Below, one piece after another: positions 1 through 5,390 of a stretch of 5,417 bases of DNA (within the stretch, counting starts at the first letter, position 1; each line of letters starts with the position of its first letter). Origin of the DNA: JAUXIQ01 sp030620925 [NCBI: Nitrospinota bacterium] (GTDB lineage Bacteria; JAUXIQ01); assembly GCA_030620925.1 (NCBI GenBank), contig JAUXIQ010000161.1, positions 1-5,417 on the forward strand, given 5' to 3'. Under the pieces are notes generated by a model, which was not told the DNA's origin, did not search any database, and saw only the letters and a list, made by a program, of their open reading frames with translations. Made by a program: the position numbers and the translations under genes.

Positions 1-2
1 CC

Positions 3-320
3 TTCTATGCTATTGTCCATTTTTCCCAAGAGGAGATGCATCAGGCATTTCTAGAGATGCAGCGCGTCCTCCGTCCGGGTGGCCTTATTCTGCTCACTTT
101 CCACCTAGGCAAAGAGGCAGTCCACGTGGAAGAGTTTCTTGGGAAGCAGGTCTCCATGGAGTTCATGTTCTTTCAAGCAAATGAGGTCGTAGAAAACCTG
201 CGCAGAGCGGGGTTTGAGGGCATTGATATAACCGAGCGGGACCCATATCCAGAAGTCGAATACCAGAGTCGGCGTGCTTACGTGTTCGCAAGGAAGCAGC
301 TTGACAATGCCCAAAACTAA
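3..320 (+). CDS. SAM-dependent methyltransferase, C-terminal part (5' end outside window)
   Basis: The reading frame is open from the left edge (first full codon at 3), so the ATG at 36 is internal and the true start lies upstream. About 105 residues are visible. They begin FYAIVHFSQEE, followed by a helix and then RVLRPGGLILLTFH. This is the usual end of a class I Rossmann methyltransferase: the acidic/aromatic strand after motif II, then the 'LRPGG' turn and the following beta strand. The later segment FFQANEVVENLRRAGF fits the late helix in which such proteins say 'the residue that modifies the substrate', and it ends in RRAYVFARK, a typical final strand. The SAM-binding GxGxG loop would lie in the missing part. 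The substrate cannot be told; relatives act on small molecules, lipids or quinones. No partner gene is visible in the window. The stop is TAA at 318-320. The family is secure, the specific role unknown. Confidence 0.85.
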   Translation, partial: FYAIVHFSQEEMHQAFLEMQRVLRPGGLILLTFHLGKEAVHVEEFLGKQVSMEFMFFQANEVVENLRRAGFEGIDITERDPYPEVEYQSRRAYVFARKQLDNAQN

Positions 321-599
321 TCTTTACCCTGGACCAGTTTCTAGGGAGACCTCAATGCCAACCAAGTCTGACTTTCAAAGTGGTGCAATAACTTGGGGCA
401 GGTCAATAGTAGAAAATGTTGAAAATAGTGAAAACCAAGAACATATAACGAAGAAGGTCAAATCACTCAAGGATTGATTTTTATTTGAGGGGAAATAGGC
501 GTATAGAGTGATTTAAGTAAGACCGTGATACAAAAAATATTTCTGTGTGATAACTAAATGTTAGGCTAGATATAAGCTGGACGACTGGAGGGTGCCCGC
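321..599. other. AT-rich intergenic region between methyltransferase and yajD
   Basis: This gap of 279 bases is visibly richer in A and T than the genes to the right. It contains a weak hairpin, AAATCA at 460-465 pairing with TGATTT at 475-480 over a 9-base loop and followed by TTATTT, which could be a poor terminator for the upstream gene. It also has a short tandem unit, GAAAATGTT/GAAAATAGT/GAAAACCAA (412-438, period 9). An ORF of 56 codons (ATG 307 to stop 477) overlaps the end of the methyltransferase gene but has no convincing ribosome binding site and no recognisable domain. I found no convincing promoter for yajD; TATAAG at 571-576 is a possible -10 without a good -35. Confidence 0.5.
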
Positions 600-992
600 A
601 TGTCACCGAAGAAGACGCGAACAGAGGCCGGCAGCTTGGATCAGATCATGGCCGAGGCTCGACGCGACCGAGAGCGTCGGGAGAAAACCTATCGGGAGCG
701 AGCGCTTAAAATGTTTCCGTGGATCTGTGCGCGGTGCGGGCGTGAATTCTCAGGAAAGAGAGTTCGAGAGCTGACGGTACATCACAAGGATCACAACCAC
801 GATAACAATCCGCCTGACGGCAACAACTGGGAGTTGCTGTGTATCTACTGTCACGACAACGAGCACTCACGGGATCAGGTAGCGGAATGGTATGAAGGTG
901 AGACGCCTGGCAGTGAGCAAGAGCCACCTTCTACCCACAAGCCCTTTGCGGGTCTGGAGGAATTGCTGAAGAACAAAAAAAAGAAGAAATGA
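600..992 (+). CDS. yajD: YajD-family HNH nuclease
   Basis: The product is 130 aa and closely follows the E. coli YajD pattern as I remember it. A basic helical N-terminus (residues 15-38) leads into FPWICARCGREF with the first zinc pair C43/C46. Then come the HNH core RELTVHHKDHNHDNNP (H61, H62), GNNWELLCIYCH with N76 and the second zinc pair C81/C84, and the final histidines H85 and H89. The end KPFAGLEELLKNKKKKK matches the family's 'NPFADLKAMMNKKK'-type tail, here as a poly-lysine stretch encoded by an A-rich run. HNH proteins use the beta-beta-alpha metal fold to cut nucleic acid; the biological role of YajD is not established. It is cytoplasmic, with no signal peptide. The start ATG at 600 is set by GGAGGG at 587-592, 7 bases upstream; a GTG at 592 lies in another frame. 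All catalytic and zinc residues are present, so it should be active. It appears to be a single-gene unit. Confidence 0.93.
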   Translation: MSPKKTRTEAGSLDQIMAEARRDRERREKTYRERALKMFPWICARCGREFSGKRVRELTVHHKDHNHDNNPPDGNNWELLCIYCHDNEHSRDQVAEWYEGETPGSEQEPPSTHKPFAGLEELLKNKKKKK

Positions 993-1177
993 ACTTTATC
1001 CATGCGGGTGGAAAATTGGTTGAATCTTAATCTGCCGTTATGTGTATAAAAAGTGAACACTGAAAAAGTCTGTTTACTATGATTATTCTTGTCTATATCG
1101 TTTTTTACTTTTTCTCTATTCTTTCATTAGAATATCAAAGCCGGCCTCTTGCATAAAAGAAAAAGGGAGGGGAATAT
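993..1177. other. AT-rich intergenic region after yajD
   Basis: These 185 bases hold T-rich runs around 1101-1125 and no ORF of note. I see no clear rho-independent terminator for yajD. A loose promoter-like pair, TTGAAT (1020-1025) and TATAAA (1045-1050) with 19-base spacing, is too wide to trust. The better pair, at 1104-1133, is listed separately. Confidence 0.4.
1104..1133 (+). promoter_or_regulatory. Possible sigma-70 promoter for the 1178-1339 small ORF
   Basis: TTTACT (1104-1109) and TAGAAT (1128-1133) are separated by 18 bases. They match the TTGACA/TATAAT consensus at 4 of 6 and 5 of 6 positions. Transcription would start near 1140 and give a leader of about 40 bases that carries the strong ribosome binding site of the next ORF. 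The region is T-rich, so chance matches are likely; position relative to the ORF is the main support. Confidence 0.35.
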
Positions 1178-1339
1178 ATGCCTGGTCCAACCCCAGGATT
1201 TGTAAAAAATATGATTCGACGTTCCTTCCGCGAAATAGTTGACTCTAGCCCCACAAAAAGAGATAGAGCAAAAATTTGGGACTTTTCCGACAGTCTCAGC
1301 AGAAATAGTAACTATTTTAGGCTAAACCTCAACCACTAG
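1178..1339 (+). CDS. Small ORF (53 aa), possible truncated HNH endonuclease N-terminus
   Basis: The ATG at 1178 follows GGGAGGGG (1165-1172), a near-ideal ribosome binding site at the right distance, and the frame runs to TAG at 1337-1339. The product begins MPGPTPGFVKNMIRRSF, continues REIVDSSPTKRDRAKIWDF, and then has about 18 polar residues. From memory, the part up to IWDF resembles the N-terminus of small HNH endonucleases in which 'IRRxxREIVDPSP...WxFF' is followed by a CAYCG zinc motif and the His-Asn-His core. Here no CxxC or HNH residues follow: the resemblance ends at IWDFSDS and the rest looks unrelated. The simplest reading is a gene remnant that lost its catalytic part but kept its start signals. 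It could also be a real small protein. The AT-rich setting fits either. Family resemblance is unverified. Confidence 0.4.
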   Translation: MPGPTPGFVKNMIRRSFREIVDSSPTKRDRAKIWDFSDSLSRNSNYFRLNLNH

Positions 1340-1363
1340 ATATAGGCATTTCGATTTCCGCGT

Positions 1364-1402
1364 GCTTGATCCTGCTACTTTGTAGCCGTGACCAATTCAA
1401 GC
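1364..1402. repeat. Nested inverted repeats between the small ORF and ogt
   Basis: GCTACTTTGTAGC (1374-1386) is a perfect 5-base stem with a TTT loop. It sits inside a wider pair, GCTTGA (1364-1369) and TCAAGC (1397-1402). It lies just downstream of the ogt stop on the minus strand and of the small ORF on the plus strand, so it might serve as a transcript 3' end. There is no U-run on either side, so a classical terminator is not supported. Confidence 0.3.
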
Positions 1403-1418
1403 CTTCCTTTGAGGATAA

Positions 1419-1952
1419 TCATTCCGTCGCAATTTCGCGCCCTCCGATAAGCCCCACCCCTTCCATTTTCAGCATACGAGCCTTCAGCGGAAGGCCCATA
1501 TGCGCCGAGAAACCTCCCAGCGTGCCGTCTCCCTTTATCACCCTGTGGCAGGGGACCACGGGCGGGAAGGGATTAGAACCCATGGCCCTGCCCACGGCCC
1601 GCGATGCGCCCGGTCTGTCTACGGCCCGGCTCACCCATCCGTATGAACGGACCTCGCCGTAAGGGATGGTCATGGCCGCACGATAGACACTTCCGGAGAA
1701 GGGAGAACATACTCCAAAATCGAGCGGGAAGGTGAACTCCACCCTCTCTCCGGTGAAATATCGTTCAAGCTGATCCTGAACCGTCCGCTCCTTCAACGAA
1801 TCAGCGCCGGCGCCCGGCCACCTTGCCTCCAGTAACTCCAGGGCCAGCTCCTTACTTTCCACGGGCAGTATGATACCCACAACCCCGTTATCACCGGAGA
1901 CGTAGCCGCACCAGCCCAGCTCAGTCTTGAAAAGCCGAAAACCTCTGTCCAT
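1419..1952 (-). CDS. ogt: Methylated-DNA--[protein]-cysteine S-methyltransferase (O6-alkylguanine-DNA alkyltransferase)
   Basis: This suicide repair protein moves the alkyl group from O6-alkylguanine (or O4-alkylthymine) in DNA onto its own cysteine. With the start chosen here it has 177 residues, normal for Ogt-type proteins. The N-terminal half (about 1-80) is the poorly conserved domain. The C-terminal half has the full active-site set: IPYGEVRSYGWVSRAV (with the conserved Tyr 104), ASRAVGRAMGSNPFP (arginine finger R118, asparagine hinge N127), the acceptor cysteine C135 in VVPCHRVI with H136, and the late E164 in KMEGVG. Two in-frame ATGs compete. The upstream one (1971-1973) has AGAGG directly abutting it, which leaves no spacer. 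The one at 1950-1952 has GGGGGAGGG just before it, and MDRGFRLFKTELGW is a natural family start, so I prefer the latter. It lacks an Ada-type N-domain. It stands alone on the minus strand, between a small plus-strand ORF and the rpiB operon. Confidence 0.95.
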   Translation of the reverse strand: MDRGFRLFKTELGWCGYVSGDNGVVGIILPVESKELALELLEARWPGAGADSLKERTVQDQLERYFTGERVEFTFPLDFGVCSPFSGSVYRAAMTIPYGEVRSYGWVSRAVDRPGASRAVGRAMGSNPFPPVVPCHRVIKGDGTLGGFSAHMGLPLKARMLKMEGVGLIGGREIATE

Positions 1953-2047
1953 ATACCCTCCCCCGTTGAACATCCTCTGTTCAAAGGTCAGCGCTAAACC
2001 CTTCCCCGCAGCGTTTCCCTGAATGCAGAACCCGGAGCTTAATTTTG

Positions 2048-2076
2048 TTGACTTGCCCCTCTGCCTGTTCTAAAAT
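2048..2076 (+). promoter_or_regulatory. Near-consensus sigma-70 promoter
   Basis: TTGACT (2048-2053) and TAAAAT (2071-2076) are separated by exactly 17 bases, matching the -35 and -10 consensus at 5 of 6 positions each. Transcription would begin near 2083 and run rightwards, first through the 56-codon ORF at 2146 and then into rpiB-glyA-nrdR. If it drives rpiB, the untranslated leader is about 275 bases, long enough to hold a regulatory element or small gene. It is the best promoter in the window by sequence. Confidence 0.6.
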
Positions 2077-2145
2077 CATCTGCGTAGGCATCCTGCAAAC
2101 TATTATAAAGACAGAGGCGACAATAGAGGAACAGAGTGGAGTTTA

Positions 2146-2316
2146 ATGGCCAAAAACCGGACATGTCAAGTATTAAAACCTCCTGAAAAGGCCGACCTCC
2201 AAACACCAAAATCCCGCTCTTATAAAAAGCGAAAAACCTTGAATATCCTACCCTCCGGTGCGAAATTAATAACTAGCGGACCCGACAATAATAATTGTGA
2301 CATAATAGTAAAATAA
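2146..2316 (+). CDS. Small basic ORF (56 aa), unknown
   Basis: ATG at 2146 follows GAGTGGAG (2134-2141), with 4 bases between GGAG and the start, and the frame ends at TAA 2314-2316. The product starts MAKNRTCQVLKPPEK, is rich in Lys and Arg in the first 30 residues (for example SRSYKKRK), and ends in GPDNNNCDIIVK. I recognise no domain, membrane segment or signal peptide. Support for expression is the near-consensus promoter about 70 bases upstream. Against it, the codon use is more AT-rich than in the neighbouring genes, and an inverted repeat with an extended -10 lies inside its 3' end. It could be a small protein, a leader ORF of the rpiB operon or chance. Confidence 0.28.
   Translation: MAKNRTCQVLKPPEKADLQTPKSRSYKKRKTLNILPSGAKLITSGPDNNNCDIIVK
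2285..2306 (+). promoter_or_regulatory. Inverted repeat overlapping an extended -10 upstream of rpiB
   Basis: ACAAT-AATA-ATTGT (2285-2298) is a perfect 5+5 inverted repeat. It runs directly into TGACATAAT (2298-2306), which reads as an extended -10 (TG, one base, CATAAT). A start near 2313 would give rpiB a leader of about 47 bases. The overlap is what an operator over a promoter looks like. It does not match the NrdR box well when aligned from memory, so I assign no regulator. AT-rich DNA makes chance palindromes common. Confidence 0.35.
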
Positions 2317-2359
2317 CCCCTGCGTGAAAACTCCTTGATTGCGTTTGAGGTAAAGGAAA

Positions 2360-2860
2360 GTGAAAAAGACCATCGCAATAGCCAGCGATCATGGCGGTTT
2401 CGAGCTGAAGGAAGATTTGAAACATTTCCTGAAACACGAAGGATTGGAATTTACAGACCTGGGGACACATTCAGATGACCCCGTGGACTACCCGGATTAC
2501 GGCATCAAAGTGGTCAAACAGATTTCGCTGGGAAATTTTCAGCGGGGCATCCTCATCTGCGGCACGGGCATAGGTATGTCCATGGTGGCCAACAAGTTCC
2601 CCAAGATAAGAGCCACCGAATGTCATGACGTATTCACCGCCAGGCTCAGCCGGGAGCATAACGACAGCAACGTGCTGGTCCTCGGGGGCCGGATACTGGG
2701 TAAGGAGCTGGCCAGAGAGATATCGCGCACATGGCTCAACACGAAATTCACCGGCGGCAGGCACACCGCACGGTTGGATAAGATAAGGGAAATAGAAGAA
2801 GCTCTCATAAAATACGATTACGAGGAGATATTGAAAAATGCTAAGACTCTCAGCAGTTGA
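2360..2860 (+). CDS. rpiB: Ribose-5-phosphate isomerase B (RpiB/LacAB family)
   Basis: It interconverts ribose 5-phosphate and ribulose 5-phosphate in the non-oxidative pentose phosphate pathway. The 166-aa product shows the family pattern: [10 protein letters not shown] (D10, H11), DYPDYG (44-48), the catalytic-base cysteine C67 in [10 protein letters not shown] with the anion-binding loop 68-74, [15 protein letters not shown] (H100, N101, R111) and GGRH (R134, H135) for phosphate binding. The start is GTG at 2360: an in-frame TAA lies at 2351-2353 and no ATG is near, while [12 protein letters not shown] must be at the N-terminus. GAGG at 2347-2350 serves as ribosome binding site. It is somewhat longer than the usual ~150 residues because of a helical C-terminal tail, whose codons overlap glyA by 23 bases. 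Related LacA/LacB or allose-6-phosphate isomerases share the fold, but the housekeeping context favours RpiB. Confidence 0.95.
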   Translation: MKKTIAIASDHGGFELKEDLKHFLKHEGLEFTDLGTHSDDPVDYPDYGIKVVKQISLGNFQRGILICGTGIGMSMVANKFPKIRATECHDVFTARLSREHNDSNVLVLGGRILGKELAREISRTWLNTKFTGGRHTARLDKIREIEEALIKYDYEEILKNAKTLSS

Positions 2861-4097
2861 TGAAGAGATAGCGGAAATCATCAGGAAGGAAACGGAGAGG
2901 CAGGCCAACACGCTGGAGTTGATAGCCTCGGAAAACTTCGTCAGCGAGGCCGTCCTGGAGGCACAGGGCTGCATCATGACCAACAAGTACGCGGAAGGTC
3001 TGCCCGGTAAACGCTACTACGGAGGCTGCGAGTTCGTGGATGAGGCGGAAACGCTGGCCATCGAAAGGGCCAAGCAGCTCTTCGGGGCGGAGTTCGTGAA
3101 CGTCCAGGCCCACTCCGGCAGCCAGGCCAACATGGCCGCCTACGCCGCCGTCCTGGAGCCGGGGGAGACATTCCTGGGCATGAACCTGTCCCACGGAGGC
3201 CATCTCACTCACGGCAGTCCGGTGAACTTCTCCGGTAAGACTTACAATATAGTCGCTTACGGAGTGGATAAAGACACAGAGACCGTGGATTTCGACGAAG
3301 TTGTCCGCCAGGCGAGAGAACATAAGCCCAAAGTCATTCTGGTGGGTGCAAGCGCCTACCCCAGGGCCCTGGATTTCGCCCGGTTCAGAGAAATAGCCGA
3401 CGAGGTAGGGGCCTACGTCATATCTGACATAGCGCACATAGCTGGTTTGATAGCCGCCGACCTGCATCCCGACCCCGTGCCCTGCTGCCACTTAGTCACC
3501 ACCACCACGCATAAGACGCTGCGCGGCCCCAGGGGCGGCATGGTGATGGGTAAGGCCGAGTTCGAGAAGGCGGTCAATAAAAACGTCTTCCCCGGACTTC
3601 AGGGCGGACCCCTCATGCACGTCATAGCCGCCAAGGCGGTTGCCTTCAAAGAAGCACTGACTGATGAGTTCAACGAATATCAGAAGCAGATAATCGCCAA
3701 CGCCAAAGCCCTGGCCCAGAGGCTCATGGAAAACGGCCTCAAGCTGGTATCAGGAGGAACGGACACCCACCTCATGCTCATGGACCTGCGCAACACCGAG
3801 CTGGACGGCCGAACGGCCCAGGATGCACTGGAGGAGGCGGGCATAACCGTCAACAAGAACACCGTCCCCTTCGAGACCCGCAAACCCATGGTGACCAGCG
3901 GAATCAGGATCGGCACCCCGGCCCTCACCACCCGGGGAATGAAGGAGCCTGAAATGGAGCTCATCGGAGATTTGATAGCCCGGGTGCTGAAGGATGTGGA
4001 GGACGATAAGACCAAGAAGGAAGTGAGAGCCCGGGTGGCGGAACTCTGTGCCGGCTTCCCCCTCTACGCCGAACGACTGGAAACCAGCAGGATATAG
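2838..4097 (+). CDS. glyA: Serine hydroxymethyltransferase
   Basis: This PLP enzyme converts serine and tetrahydrofolate to glycine and 5,10-methylene-THF, the main supply of one-carbon units for purine, thymidylate and methionine synthesis. The product has 419 residues, the normal length. Landmarks are LELIASENF (26-34), TNKYAEG (Y51, E53), GKRYYGG (Y60, Y61), HGGHLTHG (H122 stacking on PLP), SDIAHIAG (D197, H200), the Schiff-base lysine K226 in [14 protein letters not shown], and TSGIRIGT (R357 binding the substrate carboxylate). The start ATG 2838 lies inside the end of rpiB, and GAGGAG (2822-2827) is its ribosome binding site, so the two genes are likely translationally coupled. An unusual detail is the Cys pair at 216-217 in DPVPCCHLV, where relatives usually have polar or aromatic residues. 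TAG stop at 4095-4097, with nrdR starting 17 bases later. Confidence 0.98.
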   Translation: MLRLSAVDEEIAEIIRKETERQANTLELIASENFVSEAVLEAQGCIMTNKYAEGLPGKRYYGGCEFVDEAETLAIERAKQLFGAEFVNVQAHSGSQANMAAYAAVLEPGETFLGMNLSHGGHLTHGSPVNFSGKTYNIVAYGVDKDTETVDFDEVVRQAREHKPKVILVGASAYPRALDFARFREIADEVGAYVISDIAHIAGLIAADLHPDPVPCCHLVTTTTHKTLRGPRGGMVMGKAEFEKAVNKNVFPGLQGGPLMHVIAAKAVAFKEALTDEFNEYQKQIIANAKALAQRLMENGLKLVSGGTDTHLMLMDLRNTELDGRTAQDALEEAGITVNKNTVPFETRKPMVTSGIRIGTPALTTRGMKEPEMELIGDLIARVLKDVEDDKTKKEVRARVAELCAGFPLYAERLETSRI

Positions 4098-4114
4098 GAG
4101 GCAGAGGACGCCAG

Positions 4115-4579
4115 ATGAAATGCCCTTCTTGCGAAGACACGGACAGTAAGGTCATCGACTCCAGGCCGGGGAAAGACGGCAGGACCATCCGCCGGCGAAG
4201 GGAATGCCTGAGCTGCTCGCTCCGGTTCACCACTTACGAACGCATAGACGAGTTCCTCCCCCAGGTCATCAAAAAAGACGGCCGCAGGGAGCCTTACGAC
4301 CAGGAAAAACTCCTTCGGGGAATAGACAGGGCGTGCGAGAAACGGCCCGTATCCATAGCCCAGCGGGAGGAGCTGGCCAACAAAATACTGAGGGACATGC
4401 AGGAAAACGGCGAGCGCGAGGTCCCCAGCAAGGCCGTCGGCGAAAAAGTGATGCTGGAGCTGCACAAACTGGACAAGGTCGCTTACGTTCGATTCGCTTC
4501 CGTCTACAGACAGTTCGAGGACGTTACCGACTTTATGGACGAGATAAAAGGCCTGATCGAAGAACGTAAGGAAAACTGA
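4115..4579 (+). CDS. nrdR: Transcriptional repressor NrdR
   Basis: NrdR is the nucleotide-sensing repressor of ribonucleotide reductase genes. The 154-aa product is the family length. It has an N-terminal zinc ribbon with C3/C6 and C31/C34 (MKCPSCEDTDSKVIDSR and RRRRECLSCSLRFTTYER), followed by an ATP-cone domain from about 49 to 139 that begins PQVIKKDGRREPYDQEKLLRG and contains ACEKRPVS and the late AYVRFASVYRQF. ATP versus dATP binding in the cone sets oligomer state and DNA binding to NrdR boxes. No ribonucleotide reductase gene is in the window, so the target lies elsewhere. GAGGA at 4104-4108 gives a 6-base spacing to ATG 4115; a second AGGAGG at 4096-4101 overlaps the glyA stop. The short gap and shared strand make it the last gene of the rpiB-glyA-nrdR unit, before a terminator. 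Confidence 0.98.
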   Translation: MKCPSCEDTDSKVIDSRPGKDGRTIRRRRECLSCSLRFTTYERIDEFLPQVIKKDGRREPYDQEKLLRGIDRACEKRPVSIAQREELANKILRDMQENGEREVPSKAVGEKVMLELHKLDKVAYVRFASVYRQFEDVTDFMDEIKGLIEERKEN

Positions 4580-4613
4580 ACATCCAGCTCGACAGGCAAC
4601 GCGGCAACAAGAC

Positions 4614-4642
4614 GGCGAACCGAAAAGGCTCGCCTTTATTTT
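4614..4642 (+). terminator. Rho-independent terminator after nrdR
   Basis: GGCGAACC (4614-4621) pairs with GGCTCGCC (4627-4634) over the loop GAAAA, with one A-C mismatch. The T-rich run TTTATTTT (4635-4642) follows at once. It closes the rpiB-glyA-nrdR transcript. It ends only 15 bases before the next start codon, so the following gene must rely on readthrough or on a promoter upstream of or inside this hairpin. Confidence 0.75.
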
Positions 4643-4657
4643 AACAGGGATAAAGGG

Positions 4658-5323
4658 ATGCAGCCGTTATATCCCATCTTCTTGAACGTGGAAGGCAAGC
4701 CCTGCCTGGTGGTCGGCGGGGGGGAAGTGGCGGGCAGAAAGGTGGCCCTGCTTATGGATTCCGGCGCACTTGTGACCGTGGTCAGCCCCGAGACGACCGG
4801 AGAAATTCGAACACTGGTTGACGAGGGCAAAGTTAAACATATAAAAGAAAACTTCCAGGAAGAACATCTGGAGGGCTTCTCCCTGGTAATAGGGTCCACA
4901 GACGACCCCCGGGTGAATAACCGGGTATCCGAAGGGGCGCGCAAGAGGGGCGTCTGGGTGAACATAGTGGATTCACCGGCGGAGAGCGACTTTTTCGTAC
5001 CCTCGCTGGTGAGGCGGGGAGACCTCACCATCGCCATCTCTACCGGCGGAAGCAGCCCCGCCGCGGCCAAGAAGGTGAGGAAAGAGCTGGAGGCGCAACT
5101 GGGGCAAGAATACGCGCTGCTGCTCGATTTCCTGGGCAAACTGAGGGTGGATGCTTTCGCCTCCATCGAAAAGGAAAAGGAGCGGGCCTCCCTCTACACG
5201 CAACTGGTCGATTCGGATATCCTGTCCCTGCTCGAAAAGGGAGACACCGGGAAGGCGCGGGAAGAGGCGGAAAAAATTCTCAAAAGTTACGGCCTGCCCT
5301 ATAAAGAAGAAGACCTGGGCTGA
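4658..5323 (+). CDS. sirC: Precorrin-2 dehydrogenase / siroheme synthase N-terminal domain protein
   Basis: It oxidises precorrin-2 to sirohydrochlorin with NAD+, on the way to siroheme (and to haem by the siroheme route, or to cobalamin). The 221-aa product corresponds to the Met8p/CysG N-terminal module without the methyltransferase half. LYPIFLNVEGKPCLVVGGG opens it, with the dinucleotide-binding GGGEVAGRK (20-28). Next come VTVVSPE (39-45), LVIGSTDDPRVN (76-87), and WVNIVDSPAESDFFVPSLV with the conserved catalytic aspartate D105. ISTGGSSPAAAKKVRKELE (127-145) begins the helical dimerisation and porphyrin-binding part. Whether it also inserts iron, as Met8p does, cannot be told. The symbol follows the stand-alone enzyme SirC by analogy. 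AGGGA at 4646-4650 is the ribosome binding site, 7 bases from ATG 4658. The start of a likely hemX/ccsA-type gene follows after 67 bases, fitting a haem/siroheme cluster. Confidence 0.93.
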   Translation: MQPLYPIFLNVEGKPCLVVGGGEVAGRKVALLMDSGALVTVVSPETTGEIRTLVDEGKVKHIKENFQEEHLEGFSLVIGSTDDPRVNNRVSEGARKRGVWVNIVDSPAESDFFVPSLVRRGDLTIAISTGGSSPAAAKKVRKELEAQLGQEYALLLDFLGKLRVDAFASIEKEKERASLYTQLVDSDILSLLEKGDTGKAREEAEKILKSYGLPYKEEDLG

Positions 5324-5325
5324 AC

Positions 5326-5340
5326 CCCGCCCAGCGCGGG
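5326..5340 (+). repeat. Small GC-rich hairpin after the precorrin-2 dehydrogenase gene
   Basis: CCCGC (5326-5330) and GCGGG (5336-5340) form a 5-base stem with a 5-base loop, right after the stop codon. No U-run follows, so it is not a classical terminator. It may be a transcript-stabilising stem or chance in a GC-rich gap. Confidence 0.3.
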
Positions 5341-5390
5341 ATCGCGCCCTCCCGAACCGGAGCGAAAATTTTCATTTACGCGGTGAATTT

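Larger units (their letters stand above)
1953..2359. other. Divergent intergenic region between ogt and rpiB
   Basis: About 400 bases separate the divergently transcribed ogt and rpiB. On the plus strand it contains a near-consensus sigma-70 promoter, a 56-codon ORF and an inverted repeat overlapping an extended -10 motif, each listed separately. I could not identify a convincing promoter for ogt on the minus strand. No tRNA-like or riboswitch-like fold is apparent by eye. Confidence 0.5.

Noticed and set aside
301-330. Perfect -35 hexamer TTGACA at 301-306
   Set aside because: No acceptable -10 lies 16-18 bases downstream; the best, TACCCT, matches only three positions.
1366-1662. Plus-strand ORF of 98 codons opposite ogt
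   Set aside because: It overlaps the conserved active-site half of ogt in antisense, and its product shows no domain or good ribosome binding site.
2285-2298. NrdR box before rpiB
   Set aside because: The palindrome's half-sites do not line up with the remembered consensus aCaCwAtATaTwGtGt, and the usual second box is not seen nearby. Kept only as an unassigned inverted repeat.
321-2359. CRISPR array, tRNA or insertion sequence in the intergenic regions
   Set aside because: No repeated 25-40 base units with spacers, no cloverleaf-like GTTCRANNC segment and no transposase or terminal inverted repeats were seen by eye.
2471-2986. Long minus-strand ORF across rpiB and glyA (171 codons)
   Set aside because: It lies wholly opposite well-supported genes, its product resembles no family I know, and it reflects the codon pattern of the GC-rich plus-strand genes.
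2850-3491. Minus-strand ORF of 213 codons opposite glyA
   Set aside because: A shadow of glyA. Every residue of the plus-strand product fits serine hydroxymethyltransferase, and the antisense product has no recognisable domain.
4204-4569. Plus-strand ORF of 121 codons inside nrdR in another frame
   Set aside because: nrdR itself is complete and canonical in its frame; the alternative product is Arg/Gly/Pro-rich, as expected from a shifted GC-rich gene.
4636-5166. Minus-strand ORF of 176 codons opposite the precorrin-2 dehydrogenase gene
   Set aside because: Antisense shadow. The product is Ser/Pro-rich low-complexity sequence with no family signature.
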